A program made the position numbers and the translations under genes. 64,000 nucleotides of DNA from Falsirhodobacter algicola (GTDB taxonomy: Bacteria > Pseudomonadota > Alphaproteobacteria > Rhodobacterales > Rhodobacteraceae): the NCBI RefSeq assembly GCF_018279165.1, contig NZ_CP047289.1, positions 1,176,501 to 1,240,500 on the forward strand. The letters run 5' to 3'. The stretch's first letter is position 1. The number at the start of each line of letters is the position of its first letter. Under the pieces are notes generated by a model. That model was not told where the DNA came from. It searched no databases and worked only from the letters and a program-made list of their open reading frames with translations. This document shows positions 9,091 to 17,547 of the stretch, in pieces.

Positions 9091-9405
9091 GTTCGGGCTT
9101 GCTCGGACTATGGCGATAAACGCACCTGTAATAAGCGGATCGGACCCGGGGGCGGTACCCGGCGGCTCCACCAACACTCCCTCGTTGGGGGCGGAGGGGG
9201 CCGAAATAGGATCGACGAACGTCTAAAGAGGCCAGCTTTCGCTCGGTGAGGTACCACCGTTATCGGTCCGAATTGTACAGTTGCCAACGACAACCGTGCT
9301 CCGATGGCTCTGGCTGCGTAAGCAGTTAGAACATCGAAACCTAAGCCCTTGCGCCTAGCCGCGTAAGGCGGGGCCCGCAGGAGCCTGGCAACAGAATCCT
9401 GCACC
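9091..9405 (+). ncRNA. ssrA: tmRNA, circularly permuted two-piece form
   Basis: tmRNA rescues stalled ribosomes and adds a degradation tag. Here the gene is permuted, as in other alphaproteobacteria. The 3' acceptor piece comes first, with T-arm CCGGG/CCCGG and an encoded CCA at 9171-9173. A 23-base intervening sequence (9174-9196) follows. The coding piece then starts with GGGGCCG at 9197-9203, which pairs with CGGCTCC at 9163-9169 to close the acceptor stem (one G-U). The tag frame at 9283-9321 reads ANDNRAPMALAA. Outer ends are estimates, from the promoter on the left and from the CAACAGAATCC region near 9400 on the right. RNA processing should remove the intervening sequence. It lies just upstream of sspB. 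Confidence 0.93.
9283..9321 (+). other. tmRNA tag-peptide reading frame
   Basis: GCC through TAA encodes the resume-codon Ala followed by NDNRAPMALAA and a stop. The C-terminal LAA is the ClpXP recognition signal, and the AND-N start is the region bound by SspB in the alphaproteobacterial system. It is part of ssrA, not a separate gene. Confidence 0.95.
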
Positions 9406-9465
9406 TCCTCCCCCCTTCCCGTTTCCCCGCTCTGCCCCTATGCTGGCCGCAACACGGAGGAGCGT

Positions 9466-9933
9466 ATGGCCCGCACGATCGATTATGGCACCCTGATGCA
9501 CCGCGCGATGCGGACGCTGATCCAGAACGTTCTGGATGATGTGGCACAGAACGGGCTGCCGGGGGACCACCACTTCTTCATCACCTTCGACACCACCCAC
9601 CCCGAGGTGGAGATGGCGGACTGGCTGCGCGCCCGTTACCCCGAAGAGATGACGGTCGTGATCCAGCACTGGTTCGACAATCTCGTCGTGACCGATGACG
9701 GTTTCACCATCACGCTGAATTTCGGCAATCAGCCCGAACCGCTGATCATCCCCTTCGATGCCGTCCGCACCTTCGTCGATCCCTCCGTCGAATTTGGCCT
9801 GCGCTTCGAAACGCAGGAGCAGGACGACGAGGATGAGGACGAGGGCGATACCGGCGCAGAGGACGACGATCTGCCGCCCGAACCGCCGCGCGGCGACGCC
9901 GAGATCGTCAGCCTCGACAAATTCCGCAAGTAG
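9466..9933 (+). CDS. sspB: SspB-type ClpXP adaptor
   Basis: The 155-residue protein starts [20 protein letters not shown] and matches the SspB-alpha family that delivers ssrA-tagged proteins to ClpXP. The folded part spans about 1-115 ([44 protein letters not shown]). A very acidic linker follows at 118-135. The short end IVSLDKFRK probably docks on the ClpX zinc-binding domain, as the basic/hydrophobic tail of E. coli SspB does. GGAGG at 9456-9460 supports the start. The gene begins about 60 bases after ssrA, so tag RNA and adaptor are adjacent. Confidence 0.92.
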   Translation: MARTIDYGTLMHRAMRTLIQNVLDDVAQNGLPGDHHFFITFDTTHPEVEMADWLRARYPEEMTVVIQHWFDNLVVTDDGFTITLNFGNQPEPLIIPFDAVRTFVDPSVEFGLRFETQEQDDEDEDEGDTGAEDDDLPPEPPRGDAEIVSLDKFRK

Positions 9934-9995
9934 GCAGCCGATTGATCTGCCCGGCTGTCCGGCCTATCACATGGCCAGACACCAGGAGGATCACC

Positions 9996-11390
9996 ATGAC
10001 CGCCACCCGCACCGAGACCGACAGCTTCGGTCCGCTTGAAGTTCCGGCCGACAAGTACTGGGGCGCGCAGACGCAGCGCTCCATTCAGAACTTCCCCATC
10101 GGCTGGGAAAAGCAGCCCGTCGCGATCATCCGCGCGCTCGGCGTCATCAAGAAGGCCTGCGCGCTGGTGAACAAGGCGCAGGGCGACATGGACGCCGAAC
10201 TGGCCGATGCCATCGCCGCCGCCGCGACCGAGGTGATCGAAGGCCGCTTCGACGACAACTTCCCGCTGGTCGTCTGGCAGACCGGGTCGGGCACGCAGTC
10301 CAACATGAACGCGAACGAGGTCATCTCCAACCGCGCGATCGAAATGCTGGGCGGCGAGATGGGCTCCAAGAAGCCGGTCCACCCCAACGATCACTGCAAC
10401 ATGGGCCAGTCCTCCAACGACACCTTCCCGACGGCGATGCATGTCGCCATCGGCATGATGGCCCGCGACACGCTGATCCCGGGCCTTGAGAAGCTGCACG
10501 CCGCGCTGGTCGCGAAGTCCGAGGAATTCGCGGACATCATCAAGATCGGCCGCACCCACACGCAGGATGCCACCCCGCTAACGCTGGGGCAGGAATTCAG
10601 CGGTTATGCCAAGCAAGTGGAAAAGGGCATCGCGCGGGTGAAGGCCTGCCTGCCCGACATCTACGAACTGGCGCAGGGCGGCACCGCCGTCGGCACCGGG
10701 CTGAACACCCGCGTCGGCTGGGACAGCCGCGTCGCCGCCCAGATCGCCGAGATCACGGGCCTGCCCTTCGTGACCGCCCCCAACAAGTTCGAGGCGCTGG
10801 CCGCGCATGATGCGATGGTCATGTTCTCGGGCGCGCTGAAGACGGTCGCGGCCTCGCTCTTCAAGATCGCGAACGACCTGCGCCTGCTGGGTTCGGGCCC
10901 GCGTTCGGGCCTTGGCGAGCTGATCCTGCCGGAGAACGAGCCCGGCTCTTCGATCATGCCGGGCAAGGTGAACCCGACGCAAGCCGAAGCGCTGACCATG
11001 GTCTGCGCCCATGTCATGGGCAACGACGCCGCCGTGGGCTTCGCCGGCAGCCAAGGCCATTTCGAGCTGAACGTCTACAACCCGATGATGTCCTACAACG
11101 TGCTGCAATCGATGCAGCTCTTGGGCGATGCGGCGGGTTCGTTCACCGACAACATGGTGGTCGGCACGCAGGCGAACACCGCGCGGATCGACAAGCTGAT
11201 GAAGGAATCGCTGATGCTGGTCACGGCGCTGGCACCCACGATCGGCTATGACAACGCGACCAAGGTGGCCAAGACCGCGCATAAGAACGGCACCACCCTG
11301 CGCGAGGAAGCGATCGCGCTCGGCCTCGTCGACGGCGAAACCTTCGACCGCGTTGTCCGCCCCGAGGACATGATCGGCCCGAAGGGCTGA
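9996..11390 (+). CDS. fumC: Fumarate hydratase, class II
   Basis: This 464-residue homotetrameric fumarase interconverts fumarate and malate in the TCA cycle. It shows the superfamily signature [10 protein letters not shown] near 315, the active-site segments [20 protein letters not shown] and [10 protein letters not shown], and no iron-sulfur cysteines, which separates it from class I. The start at 9996 is preceded by AGGAGGA at 9984-9990. An in-frame ATG 54 bases earlier has no ribosome site. Two small genes follow in overlapping order, so the transcript probably continues to 11765. Confidence 0.97.
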   Translation: MTATRTETDSFGPLEVPADKYWGAQTQRSIQNFPIGWEKQPVAIIRALGVIKKACALVNKAQGDMDAELADAIAAAATEVIEGRFDDNFPLVVWQTGSGTQSNMNANEVISNRAIEMLGGEMGSKKPVHPNDHCNMGQSSNDTFPTAMHVAIGMMARDTLIPGLEKLHAALVAKSEEFADIIKIGRTHTQDATPLTLGQEFSGYAKQVEKGIARVKACLPDIYELAQGGTAVGTGLNTRVGWDSRVAAQIAEITGLPFVTAPNKFEALAAHDAMVMFSGALKTVAASLFKIANDLRLLGSGPRSGLGELILPENEPGSSIMPGKVNPTQAEALTMVCAHVMGNDAAVGFAGSQGHFELNVYNPMMSYNVLQSMQLLGDAAGSFTDNMVVGTQANTARIDKLMKESLMLVTALAPTIGYDNATKVAKTAHKNGTTLREEAIALGLVDGETFDRVVRPEDMIGPKG

Positions 11391-11563
11391 TGGGAAAGGT
11401 CGTCAGCCTCCGCGCCGCCCGCAAGGCGAAGGATCGCGCCGAACGGCGCGCGGAGGCGGACGCCAATGCCGCGAAGTTCGGCCGCACCAAGGCCGAACGC
11501 CACCGCCAGACGGCCGAGGCCGAAAAGGCCCGGCGCGATCTGGACGGGCATGAACGGTCCTGA
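11390..11563 (+). CDS. DUF4169 family small protein
   Basis: This 57-residue, highly charged alpha-helical protein starts at an ATG that shares bases with the fumC stop (TGATG). Its start [16 protein letters not shown] and later FGRTKAERHRQ are the DUF4169 pattern. It is Arg/Ala/Glu-rich and likely a single long helix. The function is unknown. In Rhodobacteraceae it commonly sits between fumC and an RHH protein, as here, and coupling of the three is likely. Confidence 0.8.
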   Translation: MGKVVSLRAARKAKDRAERRAEADANAAKFGRTKAERHRQTAEAEKARRDLDGHERS

Positions 11564-11765
11564 AAAGCACTCGCTGACGCTGCACGGGCACCGCACCTCC
11601 GTCACGCTGGAGCCGGAGTTCTGGGCCGCCTTCCGCGCCATCGCGGGCGCCGAGGGCAAGGCGTTGAACCAGCTTGCCGCCGAGGTCGACGAGGGGCGCG
11701 GGACGGCGAACCTCGCCTCCGCGATCCGGGTCTTCGTGCTGCGCTGGTATCAGGCGCGGGGCTGA
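11550..11765 (+). CDS. Ribbon-helix-helix (RHH_4) protein
   Basis: This 71-residue protein overlaps the DUF4169 gene by 14 bases in another frame. The segment KHSLTLHGHRTSVTLEPEFWAAF followed by two short helices (AIAGAEGKALNQLAAEVD, LASAIRVFVLRWYQ) is the RHH_4 fold, a putative DNA-binding dimer. Its targets are unknown. Its 3' end overlaps the end of the convergent P450 gene by 16 bases. Confidence 0.8.
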   Translation: MNGPEKHSLTLHGHRTSVTLEPEFWAAFRAIAGAEGKALNQLAAEVDEGRGTANLASAIRVFVLRWYQARG

Positions 11766-13096
11766 CGCCGCTCCACCCGCAGAGGAATGCCGCCCGCCGC
11801 CCGCACCGTCAGATGCGCCACGGGCACCGGCACCTCATCCCCCGGCAGGAAACGGAAATGGCGCACCAGATGCGCCAGTAGCAGCACCCCTTCCATCATC
11901 GCGAACCCCGCCCCCGTGCAGACACGCGGCCCCGAGGAAAACGGCATGTAGCCGTCGCGGGCCGACGCCTTGCCCGCCTCGGTCTTCCAGCGGTCCGGAT
12001 CGAAGGCGTCGGGCCTTTCCCACAGCCGTTCGTGGCGGTGCAGGTGCCAAGGCGACAGTACGATCTGCGCCCCCGGCGAAACGGCGCGGCCGCGCAGATC
12101 CTCGTCCCTAAGGTTCTCGCGAACCATCATCGGCACCGGCGGGTAGAGGCGCAGCGCCTCGCGGAAAACATCGCGGGTGAAGGGCAGACGGCGAAGGGCC
12201 GCGAAATCCGGCTTGAGATCGGCGGCCTCTTCGGCGATCCGTTCCTGCGCCTCGGGATGCGTCGCCAGCAGATAGAGCGCCCATGCCGCCGCCGAGGCCG
12301 ATGTCTCATGCCCCGCCAGAAAGAAGATCGCGACCTGATCCACCATCTCCTCGGCCGAAAAGAGCGCGCCCGTCAGCGGATCGGGGGTGGTCATGATCTT
12401 GGTCGCCAGATCGTCCGGCGCCTGCCCTGCCGCGATCAGCGCCGCGCGCCGCCGCGTCAGATCGCCGATCAGGCGGCGGATGTCGCGGGCGGCGGCACGG
12501 GTGCGCCGGGAATGAAAGCGCGGCATCCAGCGCGGCAGGGCCACCAGCGCACCGATATTGGCGATGGGCTGCGCGCGCTGATAATCGCGGAAGCGGTGAA
12601 ACACCTCTTGGGCCACCTCATCCTCGATCGGGAGGGAGAAGAGCGTGCGGAAGATCATATCCGCCGCCGCATGGCTGGTCAGGGCCTCCATCTCCACCGT
12701 GCCGACCGCCTGACGGGCCACCGCTGCCTCGCAGGCCGACCACATCGCGGGAAACACCTCGCGCAGGCGGCCCCCGGCAAAGGCCGGGTCGATGATCCGG
12801 CGCTGACGTTTCCACACCTCGCCATTCGTGACGAACACCGAATTGCCAAGAAGCGGTGCCAGCCCTTCGCGGATACGGTCCGATTTCGGGAAATCGTCGG
12901 GCCGCTCCTCCAGAACGCGGCGGATCAGCGGGGGGTCGTTGCACAGAAAGCTGCGAAAGAAGGGCGTCCGAAACTCCGCCATACGCGCGCGGTAGAGCTT
13001 CTGCGGCAGGGCAGACAGGAGATCGCGCCGGAACAGCCGCGCCAGCCGCAACAGCGAAACCGATCCGGGCCGAGCCTCGGGCTTTGGCGGGATCAT
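11750..13096 (-). CDS. Cytochrome P450
   Basis: This 448-residue soluble bacterial P450 has a complete signature: I-helix oxygen-activation motif AGHET at 261-265, K-helix ExxR as EALR at 313-316, and the heme loop FSSGPRVCTG with thiolate ligand Cys393. The FF.AGHETSA and HPEAQERI context is like fatty-acid hydroxylase-type P450s. The substrate is unknown and no ferredoxin or reductase is adjacent. The ATG at 13096 overlaps the upstream stop (ATGA), so it is coupled to the membrane hydrolase-like gene. Its 3' end overlaps the convergent RHH gene. Confidence 0.93.
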   Translation of the reverse strand: MIPPKPEARPGSVSLLRLARLFRRDLLSALPQKLYRARMAEFRTPFFRSFLCNDPPLIRRVLEERPDDFPKSDRIREGLAPLLGNSVFVTNGEVWKRQRRIIDPAFAGGRLREVFPAMWSACEAAVARQAVGTVEMEALTSHAAADMIFRTLFSLPIEDEVAQEVFHRFRDYQRAQPIANIGALVALPRWMPRFHSRRTRAAARDIRRLIGDLTRRRAALIAAGQAPDDLATKIMTTPDPLTGALFSAEEMVDQVAIFFLAGHETSASAAAWALYLLATHPEAQERIAEEAADLKPDFAALRRLPFTRDVFREALRLYPPVPMMVRENLRDEDLRGRAVSPGAQIVLSPWHLHRHERLWERPDAFDPDRWKTEAGKASARDGYMPFSSGPRVCTGAGFAMMEGVLLLAHLVRHFRFLPGDEVPVPVAHLTVRAAGGIPLRVERRQPRA

Positions 13097-14259
13097 GACA
13101 TGCCCCGATGCGGCGACATCGCGGCCCGCCGCGCCTGCGGCGACGAGGCCCGCCCCGCGAAACGCTGGGCCAGCGTCATCGGCCCCGCCGTGATGGCGAA
13201 ATAATCGTAGATGCCCGGCTGCTCGAACGCGTGGAGATATTGGAAATGCAGCTGGAAGAACCGCCAGCGCAGGGCGCGCCACCGCTCGGGCGCCATATGG
13301 CGCGAAAAGGCGGCGGACAGGATGCAGGGCCAGCGCTGATCCGCAGGGGCCACGCCCGACACCCCGACCGGATCGCACAGCGCGAAGGTGCAGGGATCGC
13401 CCGGCGCGGTGACGTCGATCCATGTCAGACGCGCCTCGCGCGACAGATCGTGCAGATCGCGCCGCAGCCGCCCGGCCTCGGGCAGGAAGGACACCATCGG
13501 CACGACATGGCCCAGCGTCAGCAGCCCCAGCGGCACCTGCGGCGCATCCCCCCGGCCCCGCAGCAGATCCGCAAGGATCGACACCCCCAGATGCGCCCCC
13601 GAGGAATGGCCGACCACTAGCACCTCGTCGACGCCGCTTTCCAAGGCCTCGGCGATCTTGGCGCGGAACTGATCGAGCCGTTCCTCCAGCTCGGGGGGAT
13701 TGGCCCCCTGCCATGCCGCCGTGAAGGCGTAGTCATGCATCAGATAATAGGCGAGAAAGCGGTTGTCGTGGCGGCGGAACAGCCGCAGGATCCCCGCCAG
13801 CGCCAGCGCCCCCAGTGGCAGCGCGGCCCAGATCGGCAGCAGCCACAGCGCCAACACCATCGGCAGCAGCGCCACGAGAAGCTGCGCCAGAAGCACCGCC
13901 ACCGGATACATCGCGGCCCGCAGCGGCGGCCGCGCCACGCCCCACAACGCCCGCAGCGCGCCCGAGCGGAGATAGATCCACGCCGTGCGCAGCATCTGCG
14001 CATAGGTCGCCCGCACCCCGCCCTGCATGGAGGTCTGCACGATGTCGGACCAGACCAGCACCTCCACCTCCGTCTCGGCGGCGCCGTCCATATCGGCCAG
14101 CACATGCCACTTCTGCCCCTGCGCGCGCACATGCAGCCCATAGCCGGAGATGCCCGCCTGACGCGCCCCTTCGCGGCGATAGATTTCGCGGTAACGGCGC
14201 GGCGGATAGGGGTCGTACCCCGGAATGTAGAAGACCCGGCGCCGGAAGGGCCCCGCCAT
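13093..14259 (-). CDS. Membrane protein with alpha/beta-hydrolase motif
   Basis: The 388-residue protein begins MAGPFRRRVFYIPGYDPYPP, whose IPGYDP could be the oxyanion region. Two hydrophobic helices follow at about 115-160 (a helical hairpin), then a nucleophile-elbow motif GHSSG at 217-221 (candidate Ser219), a VTAPGDPCTFALCDP segment with a possible acid, and a C-terminal part with several His. It resembles a membrane-bound lipase/esterase-like protein, but the family is not one I can name. The ATG shares a base with the ccdA stop (TGATG) and its own stop overlaps the P450 start. Confidence 0.75.
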   Translation of the reverse strand: MAGPFRRRVFYIPGYDPYPPRRYREIYRREGARQAGISGYGLHVRAQGQKWHVLADMDGAAETEVEVLVWSDIVQTSMQGGVRATYAQMLRTAWIYLRSGALRALWGVARPPLRAAMYPVAVLLAQLLVALLPMVLALWLLPIWAALPLGALALAGILRLFRRHDNRFLAYYLMHDYAFTAAWQGANPPELEERLDQFRAKIAEALESGVDEVLVVGHSSGAHLGVSILADLLRGRGDAPQVPLGLLTLGHVVPMVSFLPEAGRLRRDLHDLSREARLTWIDVTAPGDPCTFALCDPVGVSGVAPADQRWPCILSAAFSRHMAPERWRALRWRFFQLHFQYLHAFEQPGIYDYFAITAGPMTLAQRFAGRASSPQARRAAMSPHRGMS

Positions 14260-15005
14260 CAGCCGAGCGATCCGAGCACTGGCACATTCTCCAGCAGGAA
14301 GAAGGAGAAGGCAGAGAAGGCACCCGTCACCAGCGCAAGGCCGACGCCGATCAAAAGAAGGCCCATCACCCGTTCGATCGTGCGCATCCACGGCTTCAGC
14401 CGGTTCAGCACGCCCACCGCCCGGTCGATAAAGAGCGCAGCCAGCAGGAAGGGCACACCCAGCCCCGCGGCATAGACCGCCAGCAGCGCGACGCCGCGGC
14501 CCACATTGCCCTCGGACGCCGCAAGCGACAGGATCGCGCCCAGTTGCGGGCCGATGCAGGGCGTCCAGCCGAAGGCGAAGGCCAGCCCCAGCACATAGGC
14601 CCCCATCGCCGAGCCGCCGCGATCCCCCGCATCCAGCCGCGTATCGCGGTCAAGGATGGAGATGCGGAAGAGGCCAAGGAAATGCAGGCCGAAGAGGATG
14701 ACCACCGCGCCCGAGACGCGCATCATCACCCCTTGCCACTGAAGCAGCATCGCCCCGAGCGCCGAGGCCGCGAAGCCTAGAAACAAGAATACCGTGGAGA
14801 GGCCAAGCACGAAGAAGATCGCCGGAAGCAGCACATGGCGGCGCGCATCGGCGCGCATCTCGGTCATGCTGATCCCGCCCATATAGGCCAGATAGGGCGG
14901 CACGATGGGCAGGACGCAGGGGGACAGGAAGCTCAGCACCCCCGCCGCCAGCGCGATGGAGAGGGCCGAGAGAAGCCCCGCGTCCAGAAGATCGAAACCG
15001 GCCAT
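14259..15005 (-). CDS. ccdA: Cytochrome c biogenesis protein CcdA
   Basis: This 248-residue integral membrane thiol transporter has about six helices. The two family cysteines are in LSPCVLPIVPPYL (helix 1) and GWTPCIGPQLG (helix 4). CcdA carries electrons from cytoplasmic thioredoxin to periplasmic apocytochrome-c and disulfide-reducing proteins. AAGGGGG just before the ATG at 15005 favours this start over an in-frame ATG 18 bases upstream. It is the first gene of a three-gene overlapping run ending in the P450, and follows the rne terminator. Confidence 0.93.
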   Translation of the reverse strand: MAGFDLLDAGLLSALSIALAAGVLSFLSPCVLPIVPPYLAYMGGISMTEMRADARRHVLLPAIFFVLGLSTVFLFLGFAASALGAMLLQWQGVMMRVSGAVVILFGLHFLGLFRISILDRDTRLDAGDRGGSAMGAYVLGLAFAFGWTPCIGPQLGAILSLAASEGNVGRGVALLAVYAAGLGVPFLLAALFIDRAVGVLNRLKPWMRTIERVMGLLLIGVGLALVTGAFSAFSFFLLENVPVLGSLG

Positions 15006-15087
15006 GCTGCCCCCTTTCCGCACCTGCCTAGCATCTTGCCGGTTCGAGGCACAGCATCAAGCCGTCACAAAGCCGTTTGGCAAAGGA

Positions 15088-15111
15088 AAAGGGCGCCCGA
15101 AGGCGCCCTTT
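15088..15111 (-). terminator. Rho-independent terminator of rne
   Basis: The minus strand shows AAAGGGCGCC, loop TTCG, GGCGCCCTTT, then TTCC. It is a perfect 10-bp stem with a UUCG tetraloop, placed 3 bases after the rne stop. Confidence 0.85.
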
Positions 15112-15114
15112 CGA

Positions 15115-17547
15115 TTATCTGGCCCACCAGCCGCGACGGCGCGGCTTGCCATCGTCTTCGGCAGAAGCCTCCGATTCGGCGGGTTCGGGGGCCGGTGCCG
15201 GGGCCGCGGCCTTTTTCGCGGCCGGTTTCGCCGCAGGCTTGGCCGGCGCGGGCGCGGCCTCCTCGGTCGGGGCTTCGGCCTTCTTGCGGGTGCGGGTGCG
15301 CTTGGGCTTCGGCGCATCCTCGGCGGCGGCTTCGGCGGGCGCTTCCGCCGGGGCCTCGGCCTTCTTGCGCGTGCGGGTGCGCTTCGGCTTCGGCGCGTCT
15401 TCCGTCGCGGCCTCGTCGGCGGCCGGAGCGGCCTCTGCGGCTTCGACCGGCTTGCGCGCGGTCCGGCTGCGGGTGCGCTTGGGCTTCGGAGCTTCTTCGG
15501 TCGCGACCGGCGCATCCTCGGCCACGGCCGGTTCGGACGCAGGCTCGATCACTTCGGCAACCGCCGGTTCGGGCTGCGGCTCGACGGGCGCTTCGGCGAT
15601 GTCGCGGGCAATGTCCTCGCCCCCGGCCGTATCCTCGTCGCTCGCGCTGTCGGTCTCGGTCTCGGCCGCATCGCCGGACGCACCGCCCCGACGACGACGA
15701 CGACGACGGCGCTTCTTCTTCGGCGCATCGCCCTCTTCGGCGAAGGTTTCGACCGGCTCGGCGGCGGTATCGGCTTCGACCTCCACCTCTTCGGCCTCCT
15801 CGATCGGAAGATCCTCGTCCTCTTCGACGAAATCACCCATCAGCGAGGCATTGCCCGACACCACGAGCGGCGCTTCCGGCACGACGCGCATCGCCGTCTT
15901 GAACTTCTCCACCGTGTAATCGGGCGAGACGAGATGCGGATCGGCTTCCACCCGAACGGCCATGCCATAGCGGGCTTCGATCTGGGCGATATGCTCGCGC
16001 TTGGCGTTCATCAGGAAGTTGACGACGGCCACGGGGGCCTTCAGCAGCACTTCCTTGGACCGCTTGCGCGTGCCCTCTTCCTCCAGCTGGCGCAGGATCT
16101 GCAACGCGAGGCTGTCATCGGAGCGGATCAGACCCGTGCCGTGGCAATGCGCGCAGGGCTGCGTCGTGGATTCCAGCATGCCCGGATGCAGGCGCTGACG
16201 GCTCATCTCCAGAAGGCCGAAACCGGAGATGCGGCCCACCTGAATGCGGGCGCGGTCGGATTTCAGCTTTTCCTTCAGGCGCTTCTCGACGGCGGCGTTG
16301 TTGCGACGCTCTTCCATGTCGATGAAGTCGATCACGATCAGACCGGCAAGGTCGCGCAGACGCAGTTGACGGGCCACCTCTTCGGCGGCCTCGAGGTTGG
16401 TCTTGAGCGCCGTCTCCTCGATCGAGCCTTCCTTGGTGGCACGGCCGGAGTTCACATCGACCGCGACCAGCGCCTCGGTGACGCCGATCACGATGTAGCC
16501 GCCCGATTTCAGCTGCACCACCGGATTGAACATCCCGCCGAGATAGCTTTCCACCTGATAGCGCGCGAAAAGCGGCATCGTGTCGGTATAGCGGATGACC
16601 TGCCGGGCGTGGTTCGGCATGATCATGCGCATGAATTCCTTGGCGCTGCGGTAGCCCGCCTCACCCTCGACCAGCACCTCTTCGATGTCGCGGTTGAAGA
16701 GGTCGCGGATCGAACGCTTGATCAGATCGCCCTCTTCGTAGATCGGAGCAGGCGCAACGGATTTCAGCGTCAGCTCGCGGATCTGCTCCCACAGGCGCAT
16801 GAGGTATTCGTAATCGCGGCGGATCTCCGGCTTGGTGCGCTTGGCACCGGCCGTGCGGATGATCAGGCCCGCGCCTTCCGGCACGTCCAACTCGCCCGCA
16901 ATCTCTTTGAGTTTCTTGCGGTCGGCCGCTTGCGTGATCTTGCGCGAAATGCCGCCCCCGCGCGCGGTGTTCGGCATCAGCACGCAGTACCGGCCCGCCA
17001 GCGACAGGTACGTCGTCAGCGCCGCGCCCTTGTTGCCGCGCTCTTCCTTGACGACCTGCACCAGCATGATCTGGCGCACCTTCACGACTTCCTGAATCTT
17101 GTAGCGGCGCTGACGCGGCTTGCGCGGGGCGCTGATCTCTTCGGTCAGATCCTCGTCGGCGACCGATTCGATGTCGTCATCCTCGCCGGAGGTCTCGCCA
17201 TCGGCACCGTCGGTCTCTTCCGGCTCGGTCTCGACGCGCTTGCGCTCCTCGTCCTCGCGGGCGGCGCGCTCCTCGGCTAGAAGCGCCTCGCGGTCGGCTG
17301 CGGGGATCTGGTAATAGTCCGGGTGGATCTCGGCGAAGGCGAGGAAGCCGTGACGGTTTCCACCGTAATCGACGAAGGCCGCCTGAAGCGACGGCTCGAC
17401 CCGGGTTACTTTCGCCAGATAGATGTTGCCGGCGATCTGACGTTTGTTGACGGTCTCAAAGTCGAATTCCTCGACCTTGTTTCCGTCCACCACCACGACC
17501 CGGGTTTCTTCCGGGTGGGTGGCATCGATAAGCATTTTCTTCGACAT
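15115..17547 (-). CDS. rne: Ribonuclease E/G
   Basis: This 810-residue endoribonuclease core of the degradosome has an S1 domain at about 35-210, split by an acidic insert (EEDGE-type, 95-150), then 5' sensor and catalytic regions with the metal-binding aspartates in VAVDVNSGR and VIDFIDM, and the Zn-link CAHCHG near 460. After about 600 comes an Arg/Lys block (three Lys then nine Arg, 15687-15720), followed by a long Ala/Pro/Glu tail with imperfect repeats of EDAPKPKRTRTRKKAEAP. Start MSKKMLIDATHPEE at 17547 is the family start. A weak GGAC lies before it, which may suit post-transcriptional control. Confidence 0.96.
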   Translation of the reverse strand: MSKKMLIDATHPEETRVVVVDGNKVEEFDFETVNKRQIAGNIYLAKVTRVEPSLQAAFVDYGGNRHGFLAFAEIHPDYYQIPAADREALLAEERAAREDEERKRVETEPEETDGADGETSGEDDDIESVADEDLTEEISAPRKPRQRRYKIQEVVKVRQIMLVQVVKEERGNKGAALTTYLSLAGRYCVLMPNTARGGGISRKITQAADRKKLKEIAGELDVPEGAGLIIRTAGAKRTKPEIRRDYEYLMRLWEQIRELTLKSVAPAPIYEEGDLIKRSIRDLFNRDIEEVLVEGEAGYRSAKEFMRMIMPNHARQVIRYTDTMPLFARYQVESYLGGMFNPVVQLKSGGYIVIGVTEALVAVDVNSGRATKEGSIEETALKTNLEAAEEVARQLRLRDLAGLIVIDFIDMEERRNNAAVEKRLKEKLKSDRARIQVGRISGFGLLEMSRQRLHPGMLESTTQPCAHCHGTGLIRSDDSLALQILRQLEEEGTRKRSKEVLLKAPVAVVNFLMNAKREHIAQIEARYGMAVRVEADPHLVSPDYTVEKFKTAMRVVPEAPLVVSGNASLMGDFVEEDEDLPIEEAEEVEVEADTAAEPVETFAEEGDAPKKKRRRRRRRRGGASGDAAETETDSASDEDTAGGEDIARDIAEAPVEPQPEPAVAEVIEPASEPAVAEDAPVATEEAPKPKRTRSRTARKPVEAAEAAPAADEAATEDAPKPKRTRTRKKAEAPAEAPAEAAAEDAPKPKRTRTRKKAEAPTEEAAPAPAKPAAKPAAKKAAAPAPAPEPAESEASAEDDGKPRRRGWWAR
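15250..15500 (-). repeat. Imperfect repeats in the RNase E tail
   Basis: The tail carries three copies of a block with core KPKRTR(T/S)R. The first two are nearly identical at DNA level (around 15269-15320 and 15350-15400). The third, near 15455-15500, is diverged. They encode basic RNA- or protein-binding stretches spaced by Ala/Glu-rich linkers. Confidence 0.7.
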
